A model generated the notes under the pieces. That model had not been told where the DNA came from. It did not search any database and worked only from the letters and a program-made list of their open reading frames with translations. Both the position numbers and the translations under genes were made by a program. From Alphaproteobacteria bacterium 46_93_T64 (lineage in GTDB: Bacteria > Pseudomonadota > Alphaproteobacteria > Sneathiellales > Sneathiellaceae), in contig MAAN01000002.1 of assembly GCA_002163135.1 (NCBI GenBank), positions 1-64,000 of the forward strand: 64,000 nucleotides of DNA. The letters are read 5' to 3'. How positions within the stretch are numbered: the first letter of the stretch is position 1; each line of letters starts with the position of its first letter. Positions 8,854 through 17,813 of this stretch are shown here, piece after piece.

Positions 8854-11800
8854 TGGATCTACCACGTCTCGTCTCACTATTTGTAAAACACAAGAACGCC
8901 GCTAATTTGTTGATGATCATGATGCTTGTTATTGGCGGATTTTCACTCGCGCGCATGAACACACAGTTTTTTCCAGATTTTGGGACGGATTTGGTTACCG
9001 TCAGTATTGTCTGGCCGGGGGCGAGCGCAGAAGATGTTGACACCAACATTACAACGGCCTTGCTGCCGGAAGTCCGATTCCTGAACAGTATTAAAAAAGT
9101 TCAGTCCTTCTCTGTAGAAGGCCGCAGTACAATTGTGGTGGAGTTCGAACCTGGAACCAATATGCAGGAGGCTTTGTCGAATGTTGAGCAGGCGGTTGCC
9201 CAAATAACGACGTTTCCGGAAACCATAGAAACACCGGTGACTAAACGGATCGTTGTCTACGATCCCATATCGAGAATATCCGTTTCTGGACCCTATTCGG
9301 AAAGTGCCCTGAAGGCCATTGCCAAGACAATGCGCGATGATTTGTTAGAGCTAGGGATCGATAAGATTACCCTGTTTGGCGCGCGCGCTGAAGAATTATG
9401 GGTAGAGGTTCCCGAGAGAACTTTGCGCCGGTACGATATGACGCTTGGGGATATAGCGAACGTTATTCAGAATAATTCAAAAGACGTTCCGCTTGGGACT
9501 ATGGGGGGTGCTTATGAGCGTCAATTACGTTCGTTGGAGCAAAAAAATGACGCGATCGGACTCGGTCAGCTGGAAGTTAAGTCTTTGCCGAGCGGTGAGA
9601 AAATTTATCTTCGCGATATTGCACGTCTTCAGGACACTTTTTCTGAAAAAGGAAAAATAGGCGTCCGAAGTGGTGATCGGGCTATCGAGATTTTCGTGCA
9701 AAGATCACAATCCACGGATGCCTTGGAAGCTGCGGAGATTGTCAGTAAATACATAGAAGCTGAGCAAGGGCGGTGGCCAGCAGCGCTTAAAATACAACAG
9801 TTTGATGTGCAGGCCAGCTTGATCGAAGACCGTATTCGCCTTTTGCTGACAAACGGTATGAGTGGCCTTGCACTTGTGATGCTTGTCTTGTTCGTATTTC
9901 TAAACATACGCGTGGCCTTTTGGGTGGCCGCCGGCATCCCCGTTGCGATTTTGGCGACGGCCGGAGTTATGCTCGCGACCGGACAATCGATCAATATGAT
10001 CAGCTTGTTCGCCATTATCATGAGCCTTGGTATTATTGTTGATGATGCGATTGTGGTTGGCGAGCATAGTAGTTATCTGAAATCAAAAGGATATCGCCCG
10101 CTTGAGGCTGCTGAAAAAGGGGCGCTTCGGATGTTGGCGCCAGTATTCGCCTCCAGCCTGACAACGATTGCTGCGTTTTTGCCCATTTTTATGATCGGCG
10201 ATATTATTGGCCAGATCATTGTTGCAATACCGTCAGTCGTTGTTGCCGTACTTGTAGCAAGTTTGATTGAGTGTTTCTTGGTGTTGCCAGGGCATATGCG
10301 CTTTGCCCTTCGCCAAACCGGTACCGATAGTAAAGCGCGGAGATGGTTTGACGCAAAATTTTTCCATTTTCAAACACATATTTTCAAGAACGTGGTTACG
10401 GGGGTTATTCGTTGGCGATATGCAACTCTGGCAACTGCAATTGCGGTTCTTATGATCGCCTTTGGATTGATGGCAGGCGGTCGTGTCGGTTTCAGCTTTT
10501 TCCCCTCACCTGAGGCTGATGTTGTAAATGCAAACATCGTCTTCTCGCCGGGTGTGCAGCGTACGCAAACCGAAAGTATGATGGCAGAAATGCAACGGGC
10601 TCTTGATAAAGTGGAACAAGATCTCACAGACGGACAAGGGGGATTAATTTCATCCGCTTTCGCAAAAATTGGCACCAGTATCGGAGGTCAATTTAGCTCT
10701 GTATCTGGCGACCACCGCGCAGGAATGCAGGTGGAGCTTGTCTCTGCAGATAGCCGATCTGTTCGGACAAACGAATTTGTTGAAGCGTGGCGTGCAGAAA
10801 TTAATCCGCAAGCCGGCCTTCTCCGAATAGCTTTAACGGAGCGGATTGGTGGCCCCCCTGGTAAGGAATTGGATATTCGATTGAAGGGTCCAAATATTGA
10901 AAATCTGAAGCTGGCGGCTGAAGAAGTAAAAGCCCTGCTTAAAAGCTATAACGGTGTTTCAGATATAGAAGATGATCTTCCAACAGGTAAACAAGAACTT
11001 ATCCTTGAACTGACGGCTCGAGGCCGAGCTCTGGGCTTTACGACGGAAGATATCTCCACACAGGTACGTGCAGCGTTTGAAGGTTTGATTGCCAAGAAAT
11101 TTGCGCGCGGCGATGAAGAAGTGACCATACGGGTTCAATATCCCAGAGAGAAAGTTGCAGCCGATGCGCTTCAGAATTTTTATTTGAGAAGTAAAAATTC
11201 AAACGAAGTTCCGTTAAGTGATGTCGTTCAAATTAGAACTGAGCAGGGTTATGCGCGGATCAAGCGCGAAGACGGGGTGCGAGAAGTAGCCATCACTGGC
11301 GAAATAGACGAAAACACCACGTCTTCTGATAAGGTTCTGGCTGTGCTACCGATTGACGGTCTGATTGACATCGCGGATAAATATTCGCTGAAGTATCGTT
11401 TTGCTGGAAAATCTGAAGAGCAGGAGGAAACACTTGCGGACATGAAGCTGGGGGCCATGATCGGACTTACCGCAATCTATCTGATTTTGGCTTGGGTCTT
11501 TGCGTCCTACACGCGGCCTATCGTTGTTATGTCTATCATCCCCTTTGGTGTCGTCGGGGCAATCATGGGGCATTATTTACTAGGCTTTAATCTGACAATT
11601 CTATCGCTTATTGCCTTGCTGGGGCTGTCAGGAATTCTTGTGAATAACTCTATTATTCTTGTAAGTGTCGTGGATGAAAGATTGGCCAAAGGGGAGAGCT
11701 TTTTGGATGCTGTCATCGATGGCACGTGCGACAGGTTAAGGGCGGTGTTACTCACATCGCTCACAACAATTGGTGGCCTGTGCCCGCTCTTGTTTGAAAC

Positions 11801-11960
11801 AAGTCTACAGGCACAATTCTTGATCCCGATGGCCATAACGATGGTTTTTGGCTTGATGGTCGCCACATTTCTTGTGCTGTTTCTTGTGCCCACCCTCTTG
11901 TTGATACAAGAGGATTTTGGGCGTATTTTGTCAACGGCGAAGAATGCCATAAGAGCCTAG
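8853..11960 (+). CDS. RND efflux pump, inner-membrane transporter
   Basis: A 1035-residue AcrB-type proton-driven pump. It shows the twofold RND plan: a first helix, a large periplasmic loop, helices 2-6 with the proton-relay motif LGIIVDDAIVVGEH, then a repeat of the same layout in the second half ending in a multi-helix bundle (LSLIALLGLSGILVNNSIILV). The DD pair in helix 4 is present, so it should be active. Overlap with the adaptor gene and the upstream TetR gene define a three-gene efflux operon. Its drug or solvent range cannot be read from the sequence. Confidence 0.95.
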   Translation: MDLPRLVSLFVKHKNAANLLMIMMLVIGGFSLARMNTQFFPDFGTDLVTVSIVWPGASAEDVDTNITTALLPEVRFLNSIKKVQSFSVEGRSTIVVEFEPGTNMQEALSNVEQAVAQITTFPETIETPVTKRIVVYDPISRISVSGPYSESALKAIAKTMRDDLLELGIDKITLFGARAEELWVEVPERTLRRYDMTLGDIANVIQNNSKDVPLGTMGGAYERQLRSLEQKNDAIGLGQLEVKSLPSGEKIYLRDIARLQDTFSEKGKIGVRSGDRAIEIFVQRSQSTDALEAAEIVSKYIEAEQGRWPAALKIQQFDVQASLIEDRIRLLLTNGMSGLALVMLVLFVFLNIRVAFWVAAGIPVAILATAGVMLATGQSINMISLFAIIMSLGIIVDDAIVVGEHSSYLKSKGYRPLEAAEKGALRMLAPVFASSLTTIAAFLPIFMIGDIIGQIIVAIPSVVVAVLVASLIECFLVLPGHMRFALRQTGTDSKARRWFDAKFFHFQTHIFKNVVTGVIRWRYATLATAIAVLMIAFGLMAGGRVGFSFFPSPEADVVNANIVFSPGVQRTQTESMMAEMQRALDKVEQDLTDGQGGLISSAFAKIGTSIGGQFSSVSGDHRAGMQVELVSADSRSVRTNEFVEAWRAEINPQAGLLRIALTERIGGPPGKELDIRLKGPNIENLKLAAEEVKALLKSYNGVSDIEDDLPTGKQELILELTARGRALGFTTEDISTQVRAAFEGLIAKKFARGDEEVTIRVQYPREKVAADALQNFYLRSKNSNEVPLSDVVQIRTEQGYARIKREDGVREVAITGEIDENTTSSDKVLAVLPIDGLIDIADKYSLKYRFAGKSEEQEETLADMKLGAMIGLTAIYLILAWVFASYTRPIVVMSIIPFGVVGAIMGHYLLGFNLTILSLIALLGLSGILVNNSIILVSVVDERLAKGESFLDAVIDGTCDRLRAVLLTSLTTIGGLCPLLFETSLQAQFLIPMAITMVFGLMVATFLVLFLVPTLLLIQEDFGRILSTAKNAIRA

Positions 11961-11964
11961 AATT

Positions 11965-12546
11965 TTAGTCGCGCTGAATAAAGGAAAGCAGCTCGCTACG
12001 GGTAATGTCTGACTTCCTAAAGATACCAAGCATACTACTGGTAATCATTGTAACGCCGTCTTTATGAACGCCGCGCGTAGTCATACATTGATGAGCGCTT
12101 TCAATAACAACGGCAACCCCTTTGGGTTTAAGTACTTGATCTATGGTGTCCGCAATTTGTTTGGTTAGTTTCTCTTGAATTTGCAGTCTTTTGGAAAACG
12201 CATCAACAACACGAACAAGTTTGGAGATACCAACAACACGGCTGTCCGGCATATAGGCAACATGAGCAACGCCGGTAATGGGAACCATGTGGTGTTCACA
12301 ATAGCTTTCAAGTCGGATGCCTTTGAGAATGATCATCTCGTCATACCCTTCAACTTCTTCGAAGGTGCGGGCTAGATATTCAGCAGGGTTTTCTTGGTAC
12401 CCTGCAAAAAACTCAAGATAGGATCGTGCGACACGGTCTGGCGTTCCCAGCAAGCCTTCACGGTCCGGATTGTCGCCCGCCCATTTAATCAGCGTTCGCA
12501 CAGCTTCTTCAGCTTGCTCTTTAGTTGGCTTATCCGTGTTGCCCAT
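11965..12546 (-). CDS. folE: GTP cyclohydrolase I
   Basis: A 193-residue FolE-I enzyme that converts GTP to 7,8-dihydroneopterin triphosphate, the first step of tetrahydrofolate synthesis. Zinc ligands Cys83 and His86 ([17 protein letters not shown]) and Cys154 ([10 protein letters not shown]) are all present, and the C-terminal SSMLGIFR segment is typical. A TAGGA ribosome binding site precedes the ATG. The gene converges on the RND pump gene with a 4-base gap and no obvious terminator between them. Confidence 0.96.
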   Translation of the reverse strand: MGNTDKPTKEQAEEAVRTLIKWAGDNPDREGLLGTPDRVARSYLEFFAGYQENPAEYLARTFEEVEGYDEMIILKGIRLESYCEHHMVPITGVAHVAYMPDSRVVGISKLVRVVDAFSKRLQIQEKLTKQIADTIDQVLKPKGVAVVIESAHQCMTTRGVHKDGVTMITSSMLGIFRKSDITRSELLSFIQRD

Positions 12547-12589
12547 AGTCTGTTCCTAAATCCATACCAAAAGGGGGATCGTAATAAAT

Positions 12590-12997
12590 TTAATTCAAAG
12601 GGCCTGCGTCATGCGGGCTGTCCAGTGAGAAGGCAGGTATTTCAACCATTATCCAACCGCCCCCATCAACCTCCATATCATAACTGCCAACCATTATTCC
12701 GGAAGGCGTTGAAAGAGGTGTTCCACTTGTATATTCAAAGGATTGTCCCGGGTCCAGTACGGGTTGCTCCCCAATGACGCCTTCACCACGAACAACTTCG
12801 GTATGCCCAGTTGCGTCTGTGATATGCCAACTTCTTTGACGTAGCGTGACACGAGTGTCTCCCAGATTGCTAATACGCACCTTATAAGCCCACACAAACA
12901 GATTATCCTCAGGATCGGAGCGACCACTCATGAAAGTAGGCTGCACCGTAACTTCAATCCCGTTTGTTGTCTTTCTATAGGGGCTTTCCCAATCCAT
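12590..12997 (-). CDS. apaG: ApaG family protein
   Basis: A 135-residue single beta-sandwich (fibronectin-III-like) protein. The ApaG signatures are clear: a core of YKVRISNLGDTRVTLRQRSW, then VVRGEGVIGEQPVLDPGQ and the glycine-rich SGIMVGSYDME near the end. ApaG has been linked to Co2+ resistance and Mg2+ efflux in Salmonella, but its biochemical role is not established. It is 43 bases upstream of folE on the same strand and may share a transcript with it. Confidence 0.92.
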   Translation of the reverse strand: MDWESPYRKTTNGIEVTVQPTFMSGRSDPEDNLFVWAYKVRISNLGDTRVTLRQRSWHITDATGHTEVVRGEGVIGEQPVLDPGQSFEYTSGTPLSTPSGIMVGSYDMEVDGGGWIMVEIPAFSLDSPHDAGPLN

Positions 12998-13110
12998 AAA
13001 TACCTGTCCTTAATTTGGCACATTGCGGTTTAATGGCATTTGTCCGCAAGCGTTTCACTGCACTATATACAAATTTTATTCCAGCCAGCAAATGTGAAAT
13101 AGCTGCAGCC

Positions 13111-13908
13111 CTAAAATCTTAGAATTTCGACACGTCGATTGGTGTTGGACGGGGCAAGAAAGTTAGCCTTTTGTGCAGAGGGGCGTGGTCTGTCTTCTCC
13201 CCAAATAGAAATTTTCAAAGACTGGGCGGGGACCCCAAGTAACATCAGTTTTTGGTGCACTGAACTGGCTCGTTTTTGGGCAAGTTGGTAGTTGTATTTC
13301 CTTGAGCCAATTTGATCTGCGTGACCTTGGATAAGCAAATATTTACCGGGTTTAATATGCCAATTGTCTGCAATTTTCTTTAGAATAATGTTTTCCGGTT
13401 CATTGAGTTTGGCGCTATCAAAACCGAATTGAATTTGAGAGGTGCGGGGTGTGAAGTGACGCGTTGCGTCTTTGCAGGTTTTGATATGGGCGTGCTGCCA
13501 GTTCTCTTGTTTTTGCTCAACCCAGCAGTCAAAATTTCCTTGCGCTTTCGCAGCACGTATCGGATGCGTGTACCGGGCATCTGTGTTCATCCAATGGATT
13601 AAATCTGCTCTTGATTGGTAGAGAGGGGGAGTGTCGTCAGGTGCGATGTTCCATTTTTCAGGATCTTCAGGGTGTGGGTGGCCCCCTTTTGCCGCAGCAA
13701 GTCCTTTGAGGGACATATATTGTTGATCGGGCCAGTCATATTGCTCGATCTCCGATTTGGCGAAATTTTTGTAATGTGTTGCCAATTCGGCTGAAAAACG
13801 ATCACCAACTAAGTCACTCTGTGCCAGCTCTTCGTATTTAGTGGTGTCACAGGCGGCAAGTATAAAAAACGCAGCAGTAGCGCTTGAAAGAGACAGGATT
13901 TTTTGCAT
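13111..13908 (-). CDS. OmpA-family lipoprotein
   Basis: A 265-residue lipoprotein with lipobox LAAC (Cys20). Residues about 30-150 form an extension rich in Trp, His and Tyr with no domain I can name. Residues about 160-265 form an OmpA/Pal-like peptidoglycan-binding domain: IQFGFDSAKL, the helix-turn LIQGHADQIGSRKYNYQLAQKR and the terminal NRRVEILRF. The protein should anchor the outer membrane to peptidoglycan. The gene stands alone. A similar lipobox plus spacer plus OmpA plan is common in alphaproteobacterial envelope proteins. Confidence 0.85.
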   Translation of the reverse strand: MQKILSLSSATAAFFILAACDTTKYEELAQSDLVGDRFSAELATHYKNFAKSEIEQYDWPDQQYMSLKGLAAAKGGHPHPEDPEKWNIAPDDTPPLYQSRADLIHWMNTDARYTHPIRAAKAQGNFDCWVEQKQENWQHAHIKTCKDATRHFTPRTSQIQFGFDSAKLNEPENIILKKIADNWHIKPGKYLLIQGHADQIGSRKYNYQLAQKRASSVHQKLMLLGVPAQSLKISIWGEDRPRPSAQKANFLAPSNTNRRVEILRF

Positions 13909-14024
13909 GGGGTTCCCCTTTGATTAAGGGGTACTATGCATATGCAATATGGCGCAAAATAGATTAGATCAGGGATATTCTGTGGTTTATTTATGGTTTC
14001 ACTCGACGTGTTATCGTTCGGGCC

Positions 14025-14066
14025 AGGCTTAGACGAAAAATAATTTTCGTCTAAGCCTGTTTTTTT
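14025..14066. other. Long perfect hairpin just after metZ
   Basis: A 15-bp perfect stem AGGCTTAGACGAAAA / TTTTCGTCTAAGCCT (14025-14039 with 14044-14058, loop ATAA) starts 7 bases beyond the metZ stop codon. The seven T that complete a terminator lie on the forward strand (14060-14066), so for the metZ message it is a strong 3' hairpin preceded by A and lacking a U-run. It can protect the 3' end or terminate forward antisense transcription. Confidence 0.6.
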
Positions 14067-15264
14067 AGTTTAATGCAGATCCAAGGTCATTGATCAAATC
14101 ATCTACATTCTCAAGACCGACAGATAGGCGGACAAGCCCGTCACTAATGCCAAGTTCGGCCTTCAATGCGTCATCGACGCTCGAATGCGTAGTAGTTGTT
14201 GGATGAGTGATCAGGCTCTTTGCATCGCCCAAATTATTACTGATGTCGATTACTTGTAGCCGGTTTAGGAACTTAAAAGTGCTTTCCTGTCCGCCTTCTA
14301 ACTCAAAACTCACCAGCGTACTACCGCGCTTCATTTGTTGTTCGGCAAGGGCAGCCTGTGGGTGGTCGGCCCGGCCCGGATAAATGACAGTTTTAACGGC
14401 GAGAGATTCTGCAAGAAAATCAGCTACTTTCTCCGCATTGTCCGTTTGTTTTTCAACGCGAAGCTCTAACGTTTCCAATCCTTTAAGAAGGTTCCAAGCA
14501 TTGAACGGGCTAAGAGCTGGTCCAGTATGTTTGATATAAGGGAAAAGTGTTTCTTCAATAAACTCTTCGCATCCAAGAACGACACCGCCGAGGCAACGTC
14601 CTTGTCCGTCAATATGTTTGGTCGCTGAATAGACTACGACATCCGCGCCAAGTGTGAGCGGTTTCTGGAAAATGGCTGTCGCAAAAACATTGTCGACAAT
14701 TACGATGGCGCCGGCCTTGTGGGCCATATCTGAAACAGCAGCAATATCAACGATTTCGAGAGTCGGGTTTGACGGTGTTTCAAGAAATACGGCGGCTGTT
14801 TTTTGTGAAAGAGCTGCTTTCCATTGATCCAAATCTGTACCATCTACCAGAGTAATGTTGACACCAAAACGCGGCAAGACTTCTTCGATAATATAAAGGC
14901 AGGATCCAAACAGGGCTTTGGGTGCAACGACGTGATCGCCAGCCTTTACATGGCTCATTAACGCTGCGTTTACAGCAGCCATACCGCTTGCGGTGCCACG
15001 TGCACTTTCAGCGCCTTCGAGAAGACGCATACGCTCTTCAAATACGCTGAGTGTCGGGTTGGCGTAGCGGGAATAGATATAACCGTCATTGTCACCTTTA
15101 AACCGGCCTGCGGCTTCTTCTGCGGTGTTATAGACAAAGCCTGAATTCATGAAAATGGCTTCGGAGGTTTCCTTGAATTGGGAACGTTCAACGCCACCGC
15201 GCACAAGATTAGTCGCAGTTTTATAGGGACCATGCCCTTTTTTGTCTTTGGATGAATTTGTCAT
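14065..15264 (-). CDS. metZ: O-succinylhomoserine sulfhydrylase
   Basis: A 399-residue PLP enzyme of the cystathionine-gamma-synthase family that makes homocysteine directly from O-succinylhomoserine (or O-acetylhomoserine) and sulfide. The PLP lysine is Lys216 in YSATKHIDGQGRCLGGV. The RYANPTLSVFEERM and ETPSNPTLE motifs are typical. The frame continues upstream to 15492, but that part is a riboswitch leader. The ATG at 15264 has GAGG before it and gives the normal N-terminus. Control by the SAM-II element supports a methionine-synthesis role and the metZ assignment over cystathionine lyases. Confidence 0.94.
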   Translation of the reverse strand: MTNSSKDKKGHGPYKTATNLVRGGVERSQFKETSEAIFMNSGFVYNTAEEAAGRFKGDNDGYIYSRYANPTLSVFEERMRLLEGAESARGTASGMAAVNAALMSHVKAGDHVVAPKALFGSCLYIIEEVLPRFGVNITLVDGTDLDQWKAALSQKTAAVFLETPSNPTLEIVDIAAVSDMAHKAGAIVIVDNVFATAIFQKPLTLGADVVVYSATKHIDGQGRCLGGVVLGCEEFIEETLFPYIKHTGPALSPFNAWNLLKGLETLELRVEKQTDNAEKVADFLAESLAVKTVIYPGRADHPQAALAEQQMKRGSTLVSFELEGGQESTFKFLNRLQVIDISNNLGDAKSLITHPTTTTHSSVDDALKAELGISDGLVRLSVGLENVDDLINDLGSALN

Positions 15265-15314
15265 TGATACCTCGAGGCATATTAACCCCGACCACCAGTC
15301 AGGGCTCACTCGAC

Positions 15315-15375
15315 CCCGACCTTTTAGCGTTTCTTTATCGTGGCCGCAAGCCGGTCGGCACAAATCACCACGTCT
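15315..15375 (-). promoter_or_regulatory. SAM-II riboswitch (metA motif) in the metZ leader
   Basis: The reverse-strand leader contains the conserved SAM-II elements in order: CGTGGTGATTTG (15361-15372), CCGGCTTGCGGCCACGATAAA, then GCTAAAAGG. P1 forms from CGTGG with CCACG. The loop CCGACC can pair with GGTCGG after AAAA to close the pseudoknot. SAM-II is found mainly in alphaproteobacteria before metA, metX and metZ, and lowers expression when S-adenosylmethionine is plentiful. It ends about 50 bases before the metZ start, where sequences such as GTCGGGG recur and may form the expression platform. Confidence 0.92.
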
Positions 15376-15431
15376 GGTCAATATACGGAACGGAAATCCG
15401 CTGTCAAGTAGCAGTGGGTAATGTTCAAAAC

Positions 15432-15602
15432 CTAAAAACAGTAAAAAAGGATTGCCTGCAGAACTAGATAGATTGCGATGGCGATAATACACATATTCAA
15501 TGTGTGATCCGCGACTTTGCCGAGTTCTTTCAGCTTTTTTGCAAAAAACAGTCTGCCAATAAATAAGGCAACGAAGAGCAGCAACAGGATTTTTAAAAGC
15601 AC
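15432..15602 (-). CDS. Small two-helix membrane protein (56 residues)
   Basis: An open frame from GTG at 15602 to TAG at 15432 codes for 56 residues. Two hydrophobic helices (LLKILLLLFVALFIG and MCIIAIAIYLVLQAILFYCF) flank a charged loop (AKKLKELGKVADHTL), the pattern of a small inner-membrane hairpin protein. The start is weakly supported, with only ATGAG in place of a clear ribosome binding site. It lies between the diguanylate cyclase gene and metZ on the same strand. I do not recognise a family. The regular membrane topology makes it more than a random frame. Confidence 0.5.
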   Translation of the reverse strand: MLLKILLLLFVALFIGRLFFAKKLKELGKVADHTLNMCIIAIAIYLVLQAILFYCF

Positions 15603-15620
15603 AGAATTAAACTCATAATA

Positions 15621-16799
15621 TTAGGCAAATTGTGACGTCTCATCGTTTTGTTTATAGACCCTGAAGTCGTTTTTACCACTTGTTTTGGCAAGATACATCT
15701 GTGCGTCCGCCAAATCCACCAACTCTACCCAGCTCTCAGCGCCTGAACTATCAAGATCCACAATGCCAATACTCGCCGTAAGCGGCGTATTATCGGGACG
15801 CTTGCCAAGACTATTGGCACGTAAGCGCCGGACGGCACGTGTTGCTCCTGCTGCATCGGTGTGCGGGAGTACCATCAAGAATTCTTCTCCGCCCCAGCGG
15901 ACCAAAATGTCTGAATCTCGGAGATTTTTACGAATATGGTCTGCCGCGGTACATAAAACCCGATCTCCCGCTTCATGGCCATATCGATCGTTGATGACCT
16001 TAAAATCGTCGATATCCAGAAAGGCAATTGTAAGGTTGGCTTTTTGCCTGTTGGCGATGCGAAATTGTATGTCCAGAATTTCTTCACCACTACTGCGGCT
16101 AAGGCAATTGGTAAGGCCATCAATTGAAGCCTGTTCTACTAGCGAAACCATATAGCTGAGCTGGCTGATGGCGGAAAAAGCACAAAGTGCACAGACACAC
16201 AACAAGGATACGAGAATTCCAAGCCCCGGTTGTGCGTTTAATTCGCTGGATGACAAAGTGACGATTAACAACTCTGCCGTCAGGAACAAAACAACAGCAA
16301 GAAAAGTTTCTTTTATTGTGAGCGGAAAAATTGAGATACAGGCGGCGATCAAGAATGGAAAAATCGCGTATCCTGCTGATGGGAAATCACCGATAGACTG
16401 AAAATACTCGGGTAAGACAATAGGCTGAAACAGGGCTTGAAACACCAAATTTGCCGCAAAGAAAATAAACATGGCCCGATAGGCACTTTGCATACTGTCT
16501 GCTTTGCGAATACCAAGAACCAACAAGAGTAACATAAATGCTGTAATGCACCGGAATATCATTAAAGATCTAAACGTGCCGCCATCGAAATACAAGGCGT
16601 CCAGAAAGATGCCGACAACAAAAAATAGCGCTGACACCAGTGCAAGCAATCGGATGCGAGACAAGAAAACAATAGCTCGCCTGCGGGTGAGCAGAGGAGA
16701 GTGATTGGTTGCGGTAAATAAACTGCCCACTCTCTCACTGGTCAGTTTTTCGCTATTGATCCCGGTCAATGTCGTCATTAGGACGCGAAATACAGACAC
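15621..16799 (-). CDS. Membrane diguanylate cyclase (GGDEF)
   Basis: A 392-residue signalling enzyme that makes cyclic di-GMP from two GTP. The N-terminal half has about six transmembrane helices (residues about 40-215) with no recognised extracellular sensor. The C-terminal GGDEF domain carries the active-site GGEEF at residues 303-307, and a RDSD inhibitory site lies nine residues before it, so product inhibition is expected. I chose the GTG at 16799 because GAGGAG sits five bases before it. Starts at 16823 (in frame) or 16778 (ATG) have weaker signals. No EAL domain is fused. Confidence 0.92.
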   Translation of the reverse strand: MSVFRVLMTTLTGINSEKLTSERVGSLFTATNHSPLLTRRRAIVFLSRIRLLALVSALFFVVGIFLDALYFDGGTFRSLMIFRCITAFMLLLLVLGIRKADSMQSAYRAMFIFFAANLVFQALFQPIVLPEYFQSIGDFPSAGYAIFPFLIAACISIFPLTIKETFLAVVLFLTAELLIVTLSSSELNAQPGLGILVSLLCVCALCAFSAISQLSYMVSLVEQASIDGLTNCLSRSSGEEILDIQFRIANRQKANLTIAFLDIDDFKVINDRYGHEAGDRVLCTAADHIRKNLRDSDILVRWGGEEFLMVLPHTDAAGATRAVRRLRANSLGKRPDNTPLTASIGIVDLDSSGAESWVELVDLADAQMYLAKTSGKNDFRVYKQNDETSQFA

Positions 16800-16934
16800 G
16801 GTGGCTCCTCTGCCAAACAGCAATTGATTAAACTAATGGTTATTTGTAACAAATTTTTAACCATGCGGATAATGAAATTTAAACGTCGCTCTTTATTCGC
16901 TTACTCCGTTCTAGAGAGCTGAAGCGAAAATGTT

Positions 16935-17705
16935 CTATCGTTTGCGTTTGATGAAGGCGCCTAACATGGTTGCCGGTTTATCTGTTTCATATGATTTGGA
17001 AAAAGCGTCGATCCCCAGTTGAACTGATGTTGACATTTTTTCTTCCTCCCACGCATTGCAGAGCTCTTTTTGAATGCTGATGGCTTTAGGGCCTGCATTC
17101 AAGATTTCCTGTGCGACCTGATCCGTAACTTCATCCAGAGTTCCATCTTTCGCTAAGCGCTGTACAAAATTGGCTCGGTGCGCTTCAGTTCCGGATAAAG
17201 TGCGGCCCGTCATAACCAGGTCACGGGTTAGGCCAATCCCCAGTATTTGAGGAAGAACGGCAGCTTCAATGACCGAAGGAAGGCCCACCTGTACTTCTGG
17301 CATGGCAAATTGGGCTTTGTCTTCAGCAACGATAATATCGCAAACAGCTGCGATCTCCATGCCCGCGCCTAAACAAAAACCGTTTACCCGTGCGACGACA
17401 GGTACATGTAGGTTGCGTATTGCAATAGTTAGATTATGCAGATTAGTAATAAACTCACGGGCGGTCTCCGGGTTCAACTCCGCCATTTCATATATATTGG
17501 CCCCGCCAATGAACGACTTTTCACCGGCGCCCGTCAGAATAACCACACGCAAGTCATCCTCGTTTTTTAAGTTTTCGAATACACGGCTAAGTTCTGCGAC
17601 CGCGTTCGAGCCTAATGTATTGAGTTTTTTCTCATTATTTATGGTGACACGGCAAACAACGCCCTTATCTGTCTGAAACCTATTGGTGATCACATAATTA
17701 GCCAT
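16935..17705 (-). CDS. Enoyl-CoA hydratase/isomerase family protein
   Basis: A 256-residue crotonase-fold enzyme. The oxyanion-hole segments are SFIGGANIYEM (about residues 64-74) and RVNGFCLGAGMEIAAVCD. The two acidic residues of active hydratases are present, in GAGMEIAA and AMPEVQVG. It should hydrate an enoyl-CoA or act on a related acyl-CoA. The region after MPEVQVGLPS differs from the classical G-GG-Q loop, so it may be a specialised member and not the main beta-oxidation hydratase. No acyl-CoA genes are adjacent. It is divergent from the Nfu gene across a 108-base promoter region. Confidence 0.88.
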   Translation of the reverse strand: MANYVITNRFQTDKGVVCRVTINNEKKLNTLGSNAVAELSRVFENLKNEDDLRVVILTGAGEKSFIGGANIYEMAELNPETAREFITNLHNLTIAIRNLHVPVVARVNGFCLGAGMEIAAVCDIIVAEDKAQFAMPEVQVGLPSVIEAAVLPQILGIGLTRDLVMTGRTLSGTEAHRANFVQRLAKDGTLDEVTDQVAQEILNAGPKAISIQKELCNAWEEEKMSTSVQLGIDAFSKSYETDKPATMLGAFIKRKR

Positions 17706-17813
17706 TCTTCTCTCCTTTTTATTTTTTGTGGCATTATATATGTTAGAGAGGCAATGTAGGGCCTTGTATCTGGGCTATACTATAATTTAAGTGTAAGAAG
17801 TTGAGAAGAGCAT

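Noticed and set aside
15265-15492. N-terminal extension of metZ by 76 residues
   Set aside because: This DNA is the SAM-II riboswitch and leader; the family N-terminus begins at the ATG at 15264.
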